Of a stretch of 64,000 bases of DNA, positions 17,014 through 26,040 are shown one piece after another. The notes under the pieces were generated by a model, which was not told where the DNA came from, did no database searches, and saw nothing but the letters and a program-made list of their open reading frames with translations. The translations under genes and the position numbers were made by a program. This stretch comes from Timonella senegalensis JC301 (lineage in GTDB: Bacteria; Actinomycetota; Actinomycetes; Actinomycetales; Cellulomonadaceae), in contig NZ_HE978644.1 of assembly GCF_000312125.1 (NCBI RefSeq), positions 101,127 through 165,126 of the forward strand. Direction: 5' to 3'. Each line of letters begins with the position of its first letter. Positions within the stretch are counted from its first letter, which is position 1.

Positions 17014-18770
17014 CGGTGAGTACAAGCGACGACTCTCAGTTCCCCGCGGCGTCTCCCTACCCGGTGCTACCTGCACATGAACCCGCCGGTGAGTTCGCGG
17101 GGCAGAACAAGCAAGCACGCGGAACAGATAACAAAGACCCAGACGGCCTCACCTGGCACAAGCTCCACCGGCTGACCCCCTTTGTGCGTGGCTGGATCGT
17201 CATCGTGGCCATCGCGATCGCAGCACTCCAGACCAACCCAACGGAAATCTACAGTGAAGGCGTCGAGTCTAAAGACCTGCTGATCCTTCTCGGCATCGCG
17301 ATCGTGGTCGGCCTAGGCGTCATCTTCTTTGGCTGGCTGTCCTGGCGCCGGATGAGCTACGCGTACGACTACGAGTCCGTGTACATGAAGCGCGGAATCC
17401 TCTTCCGGCAGGAGCGAAAAGTGCGGCTCGACCGCATCCAAACGATCGACATCGTACGGCCCGTCATTGCCCGAATCCTTGGGCTCGCGGAGCTCACCGT
17501 GCAGTCCGCTGCAGGCGGTACGAGTAACGTCTCGATTGGCTTCCTCAAGGACGAAGACGCGGACAAACTGCGCGCCGAACTCCTCGCGCGAGCCTCCGGG
17601 GCCGTGACCGCCGAACGCGATGAAGCCTCCGCGCACGCTGGGGCGGCCGGCATGGCCGGTGGTGTGAACGCACTGTCCACCCAGGGTGGGGTAATGGACC
17701 AAACTGGCGGCAGGATCGTCGAAAATCAGAGGGTTGACCAGGGCGAACGCGTGCTGTTTGCGGTGCCGCCCAAGCGGATCATCCTCGGAGCGTTGTTGTC
17801 CGGCGGCACGATCGCGACGGTCATCCTTGTTGCAGTAGCGATCGGCTCCCTCATCGGCGGATACGGTGGGGTCACCGCGGGTCTGCTGCCCGCGCTCCTC
17901 GCATTCGTGCCGATGACCTGGAACAGGTTCGTGGGAGAGTACGGGTTCACTGGTGCGATCTCGGCAGACGGGATTCGCGTGCGTCACGGACTTCTCGAAA
18001 CCCGGGCCAAGACAATCCCGCCGGGCAGGGTTCAGGCCGTCCAACTGAGGCAGTCGCTCCTGTGGCGCAAGCCGGGTTGGTGGCGAGTCGATGTAAACGT
18101 GGCCGGCCAGGCCATCAAGACCGACGGCAACAGCGTCTCGCTCGAGGCCGTGTTGCTGCCCGTGGGCACGCACACCGAGGCGATCGATGCGCTGTGGCTC
18201 GTGCTGCCCGACCTCGGCACGGACAACCCGATCGAGCTGCTGGACCACGCGCTCAACGGCGTGGGGCCGGCCGGCGGATTTACTGTCAGTCCCCGCTCGG
18301 CGCGGTGGCTGGACTGGTTCAGTTACACGCGCAATGGGTTTGTGAGCACGGAGCATGCCCTCATTATTCGTACGGGCTGGCTCATCAAGCGGGTCGTGGT
18401 GGTGCCACACGCGCGCATTCAATCGATCGGCGCGCAGCAGGGACCGTGGCAGAGGAAGCTTAGGGTTGCCACCTTCACCACCCACTCCACGGTTGGCAAC
18501 ATTAGGCCGCTCATCCCACACCAGTCCGAAGAAGCTGTCCGCGAACTCCTCGTCGCCCAAGCGGCACGGGCGCGCGAAGCGCGAGTGCACGCAGGGCCGG
18601 AACAATGGCTGGAACGCGTCAGTGAGAACTACCCGCAACTGCAGGATCTCGCGGGCATGGGAGCGGCGTCGGCAGTTCCCGCTCCAGAAGAGGGCGACTC
18701 TAAGCTGGATCTACGCGGCGCAGGTACCACTCACACTTCGAACGAACCCACGAACGAACCCACGGAATAG
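17010..18770 (+). CDS. Large membrane PH-domain protein, YdbT-like (copy 2)
   Basis: 586 residues, three bPH2 segments and two membrane-helix pairs (about 55-115 and 250-300): SVYMKRGILFRQERKVRLD (first), DGIRVRHGLLETRAKTIP (second), ALIIRTGWLIKRVVVVPHAR (third). The last motif contains the VPxxRxQ-like hallmark (VPHARIQSIGAQQGPW). The linker between the first and second PH regions holds an exact copy of the 13-bp word (17715) reading IVEN. Start GTG overlaps the preceding stop. Its own stop overlaps the GTG of the DUF2520 gene by one base, so transcription may continue into the pantothenate genes. Confidence 0.82.
   Translation: MTVSTSDDSQFPAASPYPVLPAHEPAGEFAGQNKQARGTDNKDPDGLTWHKLHRLTPFVRGWIVIVAIAIAALQTNPTEIYSEGVESKDLLILLGIAIVVGLGVIFFGWLSWRRMSYAYDYESVYMKRGILFRQERKVRLDRIQTIDIVRPVIARILGLAELTVQSAAGGTSNVSIGFLKDEDADKLRAELLARASGAVTAERDEASAHAGAAGMAGGVNALSTQGGVMDQTGGRIVENQRVDQGERVLFAVPPKRIILGALLSGGTIATVILVAVAIGSLIGGYGGVTAGLLPALLAFVPMTWNRFVGEYGFTGAISADGIRVRHGLLETRAKTIPPGRVQAVQLRQSLLWRKPGWWRVDVNVAGQAIKTDGNSVSLEAVLLPVGTHTEAIDALWLVLPDLGTDNPIELLDHALNGVGPAGGFTVSPRSARWLDWFSYTRNGFVSTEHALIIRTGWLIKRVVVVPHARIQSIGAQQGPWQRKLRVATFTTHSTVGNIRPLIPHQSEEAVRELLVAQAARAREARVHAGPEQWLERVSENYPQLQDLAGMGAASAVPAPEEGDSKLDLRGAGTTHTSNEPTNEPTE
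17715..17727 (+). repeat. Dispersed word ATCGTCGAAAATC, exact copy in the second YdbT-like gene
   Basis: Exact copy encoding Ile-Val-Glu-Asn in the linker after the first PH domain, the equivalent place to the degenerate copies in the paralogue. Confidence 0.85.
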
Positions 18771-19684
18771 TGAACAACACAGAGAACAAACCAGGGCGCC
18801 TCGGCGTCGGAATAATCGGTGCCGGCAGGGTCGGAGCAGTCCTCGGAAGCGCGCTGCGGGCTGCAGGACATGCGGTCATCGGGGTGTCCGCGCTCTCGGA
18901 AGCCTCGCACGATCGGGCTGATGCACTGTTGCCCGGCGTGCCGGTGCTCGAGCCGCAGCAGATCGTGGAGCGTGCGGAGCTGGTTCTGGTCACGGTCCCC
19001 GACGACGTTATTGGCTCCGTGGTTCAGGGGCTTGCCGATCTCGGAGCCTGGCAGCCGGGCCAGATCGTGGTCCACACCTCGGGTGCGCACGGCCTCGACG
19101 TCCTGGCGCCTGCGCGTGCTAAGGGCGCCATCCCCATTGCAATCCACCCAGCGATGACCTTCACCGGAACCTCTCTGGACCTCGGACGGATCGAGGGCGC
19201 TACCTTTGCGGTAACCGCTCCCGCGCCGGTTTTGCCCATCGGGCAGGCGCTCGTGGTTGAGCTCGGTGGCGAGCCCGTGGTCCTCGAGGACGCGCAGCGT
19301 GGCCTTTATCACGCGGCCCTCGCACACGGGGCAAACCACCTCGTGGTTTTGGTGGCCCAAGCCGCACAACTGCTTGAAAAAGCGGGCATTCCAAACCCTG
19401 GGCAGGCGATCTCGCCACTGCTGTATGCGGCGCTTGAGGGGGCCTTGGCGGGGGCGGATGGCACTTCTGACCCCATCGCCACGTTGACGGGGCCGGTTGT
19501 TCGGGGGGACTCTGGAACTGTTAAGAAGCACGTGCAGGAGCTTGAGTCCTTCGCAGTTTCCGAGCGGGCCACCGACATAGTCGAGTCCTACCGGGCACTC
19601 GGACGGGCCGCTACAGTGCGTGCGATGAACCTCGGCCGCATCACCGAAAAGCAGGCCCAGGAGCTCCTCGATTCGTTCGAGTGA
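18770..19684 (+). CDS. Rossmann-like DUF2520 oxidoreductase next to panC
   Basis: 304 residues. The N-terminal NAD(P)-binding fold has GVGIIGAGRVGAVLGSAL (about 12-29) and VLVTVPDDVIGSVV; the C-terminal DUF2520 helical domain (about 175-300) has IHPAMTFTG before it and HAALAHGANHLVVL. DUF2520 proteins are distant relatives of 6-phosphogluconate and ketopantoate reductases and very often sit immediately before panC in Actinomycetota. This has led to the idea that they supply the ketopantoate reductase step or another redox step in pantothenate synthesis; that is not shown here. GTG start overlaps the previous stop by one base. Confidence 0.83.
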   Translation: MNNTENKPGRLGVGIIGAGRVGAVLGSALRAAGHAVIGVSALSEASHDRADALLPGVPVLEPQQIVERAELVLVTVPDDVIGSVVQGLADLGAWQPGQIVVHTSGAHGLDVLAPARAKGAIPIAIHPAMTFTGTSLDLGRIEGATFAVTAPAPVLPIGQALVVELGGEPVVLEDAQRGLYHAALAHGANHLVVLVAQAAQLLEKAGIPNPGQAISPLLYAALEGALAGADGTSDPIATLTGPVVRGDSGTVKKHVQELESFAVSERATDIVESYRALGRAATVRAMNLGRITEKQAQELLDSFE

Positions 19685-19742
19685 CTCCGGGAACTGCCCT
19701 CGGGAGAGCAGCGGCCACCCTCACACGAAAGATCGGCTGACC

Positions 19743-20642
19743 GTGCCACACGTCGCACACACCGTTGAAGAACTGAACCGACTGCTCGCGGAACTTGATG
19801 AGCAGACTGAGCACACCGAGCGGACCGATTCCGCGGGTGGACTCGCCCACCGCGCAGTGGTCATGACTATGGGCGCGCTGCACGCAGGCCACATGGAACT
19901 CGTCGACCGTGCGCGCGCCGCTGCCCGCCAGGTTGTAGTGACAGTCTTTGTGAACCCACTTCAGTTCGGGCCGGGCGAGGACTACGAGGCATACCCGCGC
20001 GTGCTCGACGCCGACGTCGCGCTGCTCGCCGAGCACGGGGCAGACATCGTGTTCGCACCAGAACGCGAGGACATGTACCCAGGGGGCGACCCACTAGTGC
20101 GCGTCACCTCGGGGCACCTCGGCACGATCCTTGAGGGATCATTCCGCCCCGGACACTTTGATGGCGTGCTGACCGTGGTCAACAAACTCATGCACCTCGT
20201 GCGCCCGCAGCTTGCGTTCTTTGGTGAGAAGGACGCTCAGCAGCTCCTACTCATTAAGCGCATGGTCAAGGACTTCAACCTGGACGTTGAGATTCGCCCG
20301 GTGCCCATCGTGCGCCAGGAGGACGGCCTCGCGCTGTCGTCTCGCAACTCGTACCTGAGCGAGGAGGAGCGCGTCACCGCGCTGACTCTTTCTAGGGCGC
20401 TTGAGGCGGCGCGCGACGCCGCCGAACAGGGCTCAAACGGTCCCGAGGCTAGGGAAGCGGCCGTGGCAGTCTTCGCCGAGCAGCCGCAGGTCGTCCTCGA
20501 CTACCTCGTGATCGTAGACCCGCAGACCATCACCGACGTCACCAACGACTATGCGGGGAAAGCCCTTGCGCTCGTCGCTGCTCGAGTGGGCACGACTAGA
20601 CTTATAGACAACATGCACGTGGAGATCGCTGCCCGCGCTTAG
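19743..20642 (+). CDS. panC: Pantothenate synthetase
   Basis: PanC joins D-pantoate and beta-alanine with ATP in the cytosol. The 299-residue protein has the HIGH-like nucleotide motif MGALHAGHMELVDRA (about 42-56), NPLQFGPGEDYEAYPR, GHFDGVLTVVNKL, AFFGEKDAQQLLLIKRM and the KMSKS-equivalent LALSSRNSYL. Start is GTG with a weak GAAAG upstream, matching the usual PanC N-terminus. It is followed after about 95 bp by panD, which makes the beta-alanine, and preceded by the DUF2520 gene. Confidence 0.96.
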   Translation: MPHVAHTVEELNRLLAELDEQTEHTERTDSAGGLAHRAVVMTMGALHAGHMELVDRARAAARQVVVTVFVNPLQFGPGEDYEAYPRVLDADVALLAEHGADIVFAPEREDMYPGGDPLVRVTSGHLGTILEGSFRPGHFDGVLTVVNKLMHLVRPQLAFFGEKDAQQLLLIKRMVKDFNLDVEIRPVPIVRQEDGLALSSRNSYLSEEERVTALTLSRALEAARDAAEQGSNGPEAREAAVAVFAEQPQVVLDYLVIVDPQTITDVTNDYAGKALALVAARVGTTRLIDNMHVEIAARA

Positions 20643-20738
20643 CGGACTCCACCACGCGCCGTTTACGGCCGCGCAACCTAGCCCTTTTCGCCCCTGCGGT
20701 AAGGGACCAAGACCAGAATTACTTAGGATTTGTTCAAA

Positions 20739-21176
20739 GTGACGTCATTGCAACGCCCCATGATGATCGGCAAGATCCACCGCGCCACCGTGACGCAGGC
20801 CGACCTCCACTACGTGGGTTCCATAACCGTGGATAACGATCTCCTTCTCGCGGCGGACCTGTACCCGGGCCAGAAGGTAGACATCGTCGACGTGACCAAC
20901 GGTTCGCGCCTGACCACGTACGTCATCCCAGGTGAGCCCGGAAGCGGCCAGATCTGCATCAACGGCGCGGCCGCGCACCTCGTAGACCCGGGTGACCTCA
21001 TCATCATCATCGCCTATGGCATGATGTCGGACGCCGAGGCAAGGCACTACCTGCCTCACGTGGTGTTCGTAGACCACGAGAACAAGATCGTTGAGAACTC
21101 CAACGAGCCGGGACTCGTTCCATCGGGCTACGGACTCGAAGCGTCGGGCCTGCCCATTGCGCCATTTCAGGCATAA
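20739..21176 (+). CDS. panD: Aspartate 1-decarboxylase proenzyme
   Basis: PanD decarboxylates L-aspartate to beta-alanine; it self-cleaves between Gly and Ser to form a pyruvoyl cofactor. The site is visible in [12 protein letters not shown] (cleavage G-S). Also present are KIHRATVTQ (start of the beta chain), [27 protein letters not shown] and a C-terminal [11 protein letters not shown] 20739 (AGGA 9-10 nt upstream) gives the standard N-terminal extension; a TTG at 20730 is also possible. 145 aa, normal size. Confidence 0.95.
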   Translation: MTSLQRPMMIGKIHRATVTQADLHYVGSITVDNDLLLAADLYPGQKVDIVDVTNGSRLTTYVIPGEPGSGQICINGAAAHLVDPGDLIIIIAYGMMSDAEARHYLPHVVFVDHENKIVENSNEPGLVPSGYGLEASGLPIAPFQA

Positions 21177-21186
21177 TCTCTGTACA
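21174..21186 (+). promoter_or_regulatory. Leaderless-type promoter of nadB
   Basis: A TANNNT -10 box (TAATCT, 21174-21179, overlapping the panD stop) sits exactly 6 nt before the nadB ATG, and no Shine-Dalgarno is present. nadB can therefore be transcribed from its own start codon. Confidence 0.5.
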
Positions 21187-22940
21187 TGACCACGAGCGCA
21201 CACCGTCCGGACGCACCAACAATCCCCACCTCGCTTTCCGCAGCACAGCCGGGATGGGTGGCCCACGCGGACGTGATCGTGGTTGGCTCGGGAATTGCGG
21301 GACTGACCGCCGCCCTTGAGCTGCGCAACCAAGTCGGGCGAGTATTGCTCGTGACCAAGGACGTGTTGTCCTCCGGTTCAACCGTTTGGGCGCAGGGCGG
21401 AATCGCTGCAGCGCTCGACCCCAAGGACTCACCTCGGGCACACCTGGAGGACACGCTCGTGGCCGGAGCGGGACTGTGTGATCCCGCCGCGGTGGAGGTC
21501 CTCGTCAATGAGGGTCCCGATCGAGTGCGCGAACTCATGGAACGCGGCGCCCGGTTCGACGTCGAGGCGGACGGGGAGGTCGCACTCACCCGTGAGGGTG
21601 GGCACCACGCCGACCGCATTGCCCATGCGGGTGGAGACGCCACGGGAGCCGAGATCTCTAGGGCGCTCGTGGCCCAGCTCGAGGCCGTGCGTAACGACCC
21701 GGGAATCGAGATTATCGAGCACGCTCAAGTGCTCGACATCCTCACGTCCGCAGGCAAGATCGAGCCGCAGGAACACGACGAGGACCGCAGGGTAGCGTGC
21801 GGGGTCACGCTGCACGTCCGAGGCGAGGGTACCCGAGACGGTGTGGGCTCGGCGCTTGCCCGTGCGGTCGTGCTCGCCACGGGTGGTATCGGCCAGCTCT
21901 ACGTCTCCTCGACCAACCCGTCCCAGTCCACGGGGGATGGCATCGCCGCAGCGCTGCGGGCCGGAGCCGACCTCGCTGACCTTGAGTTCGTCCAGTTCCA
22001 CCCCACTGTCCTGTGGCTGGGTTCCGGCGCTCGCGGCCAGCTGACGCTCATTTCGGAGGCGGTGCGCGGCGAGGGAGCGTACCTAATCGACGTCGAGGGC
22101 AAGCGGTTCATGACCAACGTCCACGAGATGGCAGAGTTGGCGCCTCGGGACGTGGTCGCCCACGCGATCGTTGAGCAAATGGAAAAGACGGGCTCGGACC
22201 ACGTGTTCCTCGACGCCCGCCACCTCGGAGCCGAATTCCTAAAGAACCGCTTCCCAACCATCTACGAGTCTCTGCTCGCACAAGGCTTTGACATCACCGC
22301 AGAGCCAGTGCCAGTCGCGCCAGCACAGCACTACCACTCCGGCGGAATCCTTACCAACGCCTCCGGACGGTCGACCCTTCGCGGGCTCTACGCGGTGGGG
22401 GAGTCGGCCTGCACGGGCGTACACGGAGCTAACCGCTTGGCCTCAAATTCTCTACTTGAGGGGATAGTGTTCGCTCACCGCGCCGCCGAGGACATCGCCC
22501 GCCGGATGGAGGCAGGAGAACTGCCGCAGCGCGAACCACAGGAGCGCCCCGGCCAGTCTGGCCTGGTCATGGCCGCGTCCCGCTCCAAGATCCAGCGCTC
22601 CATGACGGCTGGAGCGGGGGTGACCCGTACTCGTGCCTCGTTAGCCCAGACTCTGGAGACGCTTGGTTCGATCCGCACAGACGCGGCCATCCCGGAACCC
22701 GTCCAGGGGGACCACTTCACGCTGCCGCAAGCCGCGGAGTGGGAGGCCACCAACATCCACGTGGTCTCACTTGCGCTCGCCTCGGCCGCACTGCTGCGCG
22801 CGGAGAGCCGCGGCGGACACTTCCGGGCGGACTACCCGGAGCAAGACAGCGACTGGCTGCTGCGCGTGGTGACGCGCATTGGCTTGGACGGCAAACTCGT
22901 CACGGACACGGCCCCGCTCACGCGCGGCGACCACCACTGA
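21186..22940 (+). CDS. nadB: L-aspartate oxidase
   Basis: NadB oxidises L-aspartate to iminoaspartate, the first step of de novo NAD synthesis. The 584-residue flavoprotein has the dinucleotide motif VVGSGIAGLTAALEL (about 31-45), the family blocks STVWAQGGIAAALDP, HHADRIAHAGGDATG, EFVQFHPTVLW, ISEAVRGEGAYL and HYHSGGILTNASG, and the helical C-terminal domain typical of the succinate-dehydrogenase flavoprotein superfamily. nadC follows, but nadA (quinolinate synthase), which normally lies between or before them, is not in this window. ATG appears leaderless. Confidence 0.95.
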   Translation: MTTSAHRPDAPTIPTSLSAAQPGWVAHADVIVVGSGIAGLTAALELRNQVGRVLLVTKDVLSSGSTVWAQGGIAAALDPKDSPRAHLEDTLVAGAGLCDPAAVEVLVNEGPDRVRELMERGARFDVEADGEVALTREGGHHADRIAHAGGDATGAEISRALVAQLEAVRNDPGIEIIEHAQVLDILTSAGKIEPQEHDEDRRVACGVTLHVRGEGTRDGVGSALARAVVLATGGIGQLYVSSTNPSQSTGDGIAAALRAGADLADLEFVQFHPTVLWLGSGARGQLTLISEAVRGEGAYLIDVEGKRFMTNVHEMAELAPRDVVAHAIVEQMEKTGSDHVFLDARHLGAEFLKNRFPTIYESLLAQGFDITAEPVPVAPAQHYHSGGILTNASGRSTLRGLYAVGESACTGVHGANRLASNSLLEGIVFAHRAAEDIARRMEAGELPQREPQERPGQSGLVMAASRSKIQRSMTAGAGVTRTRASLAQTLETLGSIRTDAAIPEPVQGDHFTLPQAAEWEATNIHVVSLALASAALLRAESRGGHFRADYPEQDSDWLLRVVTRIGLDGKLVTDTAPLTRGDHH

Positions 22941-23075
22941 CGGGCCGCGGCTCTGCCGCGGTGGCCCGTCAGAGGCTCTGCCGCGGTGGGCCCAATCTGG
23001 CCGCGACAAACCCAGCACCACGTATCCGAGCATCACTCCAGCACCACGCACCCCAGCACCACCCGACAGCATCAC
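22939..23075 (+). repeat. nadB-nadC intergenic repeats and hairpin
   Basis: The gap starts with a hairpin at the nadB stop (GACGGGCC...GGCCCGTC, 22939-22970). A 16-bp direct repeat, GGCTCTGCCGCGGTGG, occurs at 22949 and 22974. Then five copies of AGCA(C/T)CAC occur at 23014, 23029, 23040, 23055 and 23068, spaced 11-15 bp. This is more repetitive than any other gap in the window; function unknown. Confidence 0.7.
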
Positions 23076-23094
23076 CCCACACAGGCGAGGAACA

Positions 23095-24033
23095 ATGACC
23101 GAGTCCCAGACCAAATCCCCACTCGACCCCATGGCGCCCGGCGTGACGCCGCTAGACCGCGAATGGCTGCGCTCTGCAGTGCGCGCCACCCTCGATGAGG
23201 ACCTCGGCGGTTTCCCCGGCCGCGACGTCACCTCCTTTGCCACGATCTCGCCCTCCGAGCAGGTCACCGCTCATCTCATGGCCCGCCAGGATGGCGTGGT
23301 CGCGGGTCTCGCCGCGCTTCCCGAGGCGTTGACCCAGGTCGCAGAACGTTTCGGCATGGGAGAAGTTGCAGTCAGCTTTGACGTGCAGGACGGCGCCCGC
23401 GTAACCGCGGGCCAACGCCTTGCCGTGCTCACCGCTCCCGTCCAGGCACTGCTGATTGCAGAGCGCTCGCTCCTGAACCTCGCCTCGCGTGCCTCCGGCG
23501 TAGCCACCGCGACCCGCAGGTTCGCGGACATCCTCCTTGAAACGGGGACGGGCGCGATGGTCCTCGACACGCGTAAGACCACCCCGATGCTGCGCGAGCT
23601 CGACAAATACGCCGTGCGCGCGGGAGGGGGCACCAATAAGCGCATGGGCCTGTACGACGTGGCCATGGTCAAGGACAATCACGTGGTCGCTGCAGGCTCG
23701 GTCTCCGCCGCTGTTGCCGCCGTGCGCGCCATGTTCCCCGACGTCCTTATCCAGGTCGAAGCCGATACCTTCGACCAAGCCATCGAGGCAGTGAACGCTG
23801 GCGCACGCTTCCTCCTCCTGGACAACATGTCCAACGAGGAGATGGCCCGAGTGGTCGCGGCACTGCGTCCCCGCGAACCGGAAATCGGAAAAGTCGAGCT
23901 CGAGGCCACCGGCACGGTCACCCTCGAACGTGCCGCCGGAATCGCTGCCACCGGCGTCGACTACATGTCCGTGGGCGCACTCACGCACTCGGCCCCCATC
24001 TTGGATCTCGCCCTCGACCTCGTCTCCCGCTGA
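23095..24033 (+). CDS. nadC: Nicotinate-nucleotide pyrophosphorylase (carboxylating)
   Basis: NadC converts quinolinate and PRPP to nicotinate mononucleotide, CO2 and PPi. 312 residues: N-terminal ALDEDLGG-type region (TLDEDLGGFPGRDVTS), AERSLLNLASRASGVAT, the PRPP-site Arg/Lys block LDTRKTTPMLRELDKYAVRAGG and HRMGL-equivalent NKRMGLYDVAMVKDNH, QVEADTFDQ, LLDNM, and ELEATGTVTLERAAGIAATG near the end. The ATG at 23095 has GGCGAGGAA about 4 nt before it; an open frame upstream is an artefact of the repeat-rich gap. Downstream of nadB. Confidence 0.96.
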   Translation: MTESQTKSPLDPMAPGVTPLDREWLRSAVRATLDEDLGGFPGRDVTSFATISPSEQVTAHLMARQDGVVAGLAALPEALTQVAERFGMGEVAVSFDVQDGARVTAGQRLAVLTAPVQALLIAERSLLNLASRASGVATATRRFADILLETGTGAMVLDTRKTTPMLRELDKYAVRAGGGTNKRMGLYDVAMVKDNHVVAAGSVSAAVAAVRAMFPDVLIQVEADTFDQAIEAVNAGARFLLLDNMSNEEMARVVAALRPREPEIGKVELEATGTVTLERAAGIAATGVDYMSVGALTHSAPILDLALDLVSR

Positions 24034-24055
24034 CCTTGGGCGGCAACGCCGCCTG

Positions 24056-24114
24056 ATTTACGACGATTGACCTCCTCCCAGCGCACGCCTTGGCTGGTAG
24101 GAGGTCAATCGTCG
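24056..24114. terminator. nadC terminator hairpin built on the dispersed word
   Basis: Arms of 22 nt at 24061-24082 and 24093-24114 pair at 21 positions, with a 10-nt loop. The outer ends read GATTTACGACGAT and ATCGTCGCTAATA, both degenerate copies of the 13-bp word, while the inner stem (ACCTCCTCCCAGC side) is unlike that of the other word hairpins. Confidence 0.8.
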
Positions 24115-24179
24115 CTAATAAGGTTGGCAACGTGAGGCGAACCACCCAACGAGCCAGTTTCGTACTTGCAACAGCCGGA

Positions 24180-24192
24180 TAGAATTGTCGGG
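24180..24192 (+). promoter_or_regulatory. Leaderless-type promoter of lysS
   Basis: TAGAAT (24180-24185), then 6 nt, then the GTG start; no Shine-Dalgarno. No clear -35 box. Confidence 0.6.
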
Positions 24193-25748
24193 TGACTGTA
24201 GACCCAAAGAATGCCGCGCCAAGCGCCGCTAACGTGCCCGCTGAGAACGATGTACCCGAGCAGTTGCGAGTTCGCCGCGAGAAGCGCGCCCGCCTCATTG
24301 AGCAGGGAGGCGAGGCGTACCCGGTATCGGTGGGTCGCACTCACAGCATCAAGGACGTGCGTGAACAGTACGCGCACCTCGAAACCGGCGAGGAAACCCA
24401 GGACGTCGTAGGCCTCGCAGGCCGCGTCGTATTCCTGCGCAACACCGGAAAGCTGTGCTTTGTGTCCCTGCAGGACGGCGAGGGCAACCGCATCCAGATC
24501 ATGCTGTCGCAGGGCGAGGTGGGTGAGGAATCGCTTGCAGCGTTCAAGTCTGACGTGGATCTCGGAGATCACCTGTTTGCCAAGGGCCGCGTGATTTCCT
24601 CACGCCGCGGCGAGCTGTCCATCTTCGCAACCGAGTGGGCAATTGCCGCCAAGTCGCTGCGTCCGCTCCCTAACCTGTACTCCCGCGAGGACGGCTCCGC
24701 TGCCGAACTCTCTGAGGAAGCCCGCGTCCGCCAGCGTTACGTTGACCTGATCGCGCGCCCTGCGGCTCGCGACAACGCACGCAAGCGCGCAGCCGTGGTG
24801 CGCTCCCTGCGTGAGAACTTCCACAGGCGCGACTTTATCGAGATAGAAACTCCGATGCTGCAGACGATCCACGGTGGTGCCTCCGCACGCCCGTTCGTCA
24901 CCCACATGAACGCCTTCGACATGGAGCTGTACCTGCGCATCGCGCCGGAACTGTTCCTGAAGCGCGCCGTGGTCGGTGGCCTGGAGCGAGTCTTCGAGAT
25001 CAACCGCAACTTCCGTAACGAGGGCGCCGACTCGAGCCACTCGCCAGAGTTCGCGATGCTCGAGGCCTACGAGGCGTACGGTGACTACAACACCATGGCT
25101 GAGCTGGCCAAGAACCTCGTGCAGACCGCGGCCAAGGAAGTGAACGACGGCGAGACCCTCGTGACTCTCGCGAGTGGCGAGGAGTACGAGCTCGGAGGCG
25201 ACTGGGCAGAACTGTCCATGTACGACTCCCTGTCTGCTGCGCTGGGCGAGGAGATCACCCCGCAGGACTCGGTGGAGAAGCTCACCAAGCTTGCGGACGC
25301 AGTCGACATCAAGATGGACCCCAAGAAGGTCAACCACGGAAAGCTCGTGGAAGAACTGTGGGAGCACTACGTTGGCAACGATCTGTACGCGCCAACCTTT
25401 GTCCGCGACTTCCCAGTGGACACCTCCCCGCTGACCCGCGACCACCGCACCAAGGCCGGCGTTGTGGAAAAGTGGGACCTCTACGTGCGCGGATTCGAGC
25501 TCGCCACGGCCTACTCCGAGTTGGTCGACCCAGTCATCCAACGCCAGCGTTTTGAGGCTCAGGCTAAGCTCGCAGCTGCTGGAGACGATGAGGCAATGGT
25601 TCTCGATGAGGACTTCCTCACCGCAATGGAGTACGCAATGCCTCCAAGCGGTGGAATGGGAATGGGCCTCGACCGCCTCCTCATGGCGATCACAGGATTG
25701 GGTATCCGCGAGACCATTCTGTTCCCTCTGGTTAAGCCGCAGAACTGA
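24192..25748 (+). CDS. lysS: Lysyl-tRNA synthetase, class II
   Basis: 518 residues. N-terminal OB-fold anticodon-binding domain (about 60-170; [20 protein letters not shown]) and a class II catalytic core with motif 1 ([17 protein letters not shown]), motif 2 ([20 protein letters not shown]) and motif 3 ([16 protein letters not shown]). It charges tRNA-Lys with ATP. GTG start, probably leaderless. A small membrane-protein gene and lsr2 follow on the same strand, a gene order common in Actinomycetota. Confidence 0.97.
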   Translation: MTVDPKNAAPSAANVPAENDVPEQLRVRREKRARLIEQGGEAYPVSVGRTHSIKDVREQYAHLETGEETQDVVGLAGRVVFLRNTGKLCFVSLQDGEGNRIQIMLSQGEVGEESLAAFKSDVDLGDHLFAKGRVISSRRGELSIFATEWAIAAKSLRPLPNLYSREDGSAAELSEEARVRQRYVDLIARPAARDNARKRAAVVRSLRENFHRRDFIEIETPMLQTIHGGASARPFVTHMNAFDMELYLRIAPELFLKRAVVGGLERVFEINRNFRNEGADSSHSPEFAMLEAYEAYGDYNTMAELAKNLVQTAAKEVNDGETLVTLASGEEYELGGDWAELSMYDSLSAALGEEITPQDSVEKLTKLADAVDIKMDPKKVNHGKLVEELWEHYVGNDLYAPTFVRDFPVDTSPLTRDHRTKAGVVEKWDLYVRGFELATAYSELVDPVIQRQRFEAQAKLAAAGDDEAMVLDEDFLTAMEYAMPPSGGMGMGLDRLLMAITGLGIRETILFPLVKPQN

Positions 25749-25785
25749 TCTTTTCCGAATCACTAGCGGCAGGTAGGAGCGCGCA

Positions 25786-25959
25786 ATGTCAGGCTTTTGG
25801 ATTGCAATAGGTGCACTAATTCCCTCAATTGGGCTTGGTGTCCTGTTCTATTTCGTAATGCGTTCGATTATCCGGGCGGACCGAAACGAGCGAGCACAGC
25901 TCGCCGAATTGGATCGGCAAGAAGCGGAAGCAGAAGGCGAAACCACCTCGGAGAAATAG
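25786..25959 (+). CDS. Small membrane protein between lysS and lsr2
   Basis: 57 residues: MSGFWIAIG, one strong membrane helix (about 4-27, ending FYFVMRS), then a charged tail with IIRADRNERAQLAEL and a Glu-rich end. GGTAGGAG lies 6-7 nt before the ATG, a strong site. Similar short proteins with a membrane helix followed by an (R/H)ADRNER-like segment occupy this place in other Actinomycetota as far as I recall. Function unknown. It lies 37 bp after lysS and is probably its operon partner. Confidence 0.8.
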   Translation: MSGFWIAIGALIPSIGLGVLFYFVMRSIIRADRNERAQLAELDRQEAEAEGETTSEK

Positions 25960-25994
25960 CGCGTTCATTTGACGAGCACTATCTCAGATGAAAT

Positions 25995-26020
25995 GATCTT
26001 TAAGATATATCTTCTAGATC
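25995..26020. promoter_or_regulatory. AT-rich 26-bp palindrome upstream of lsr2
   Basis: A near-perfect dyad (22 of 26 positions), core AAGATATATCTT with outer arms GATCT and AGATC, 20 bp before the lsr2 ATG in otherwise GC-rich DNA. A TTGACG at 25969 may be a -35 box. Likely an operator or an Lsr2 autoregulation site. Confidence 0.6.
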
Positions 26021-26040
26021 AAGCAAATAGGGGTAGAGCA

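Noticed and set aside
17313-18638. Open frame of 441 codons on the minus strand
   Set aside because: Antisense to the second YdbT-like gene; composition of a shadow frame.
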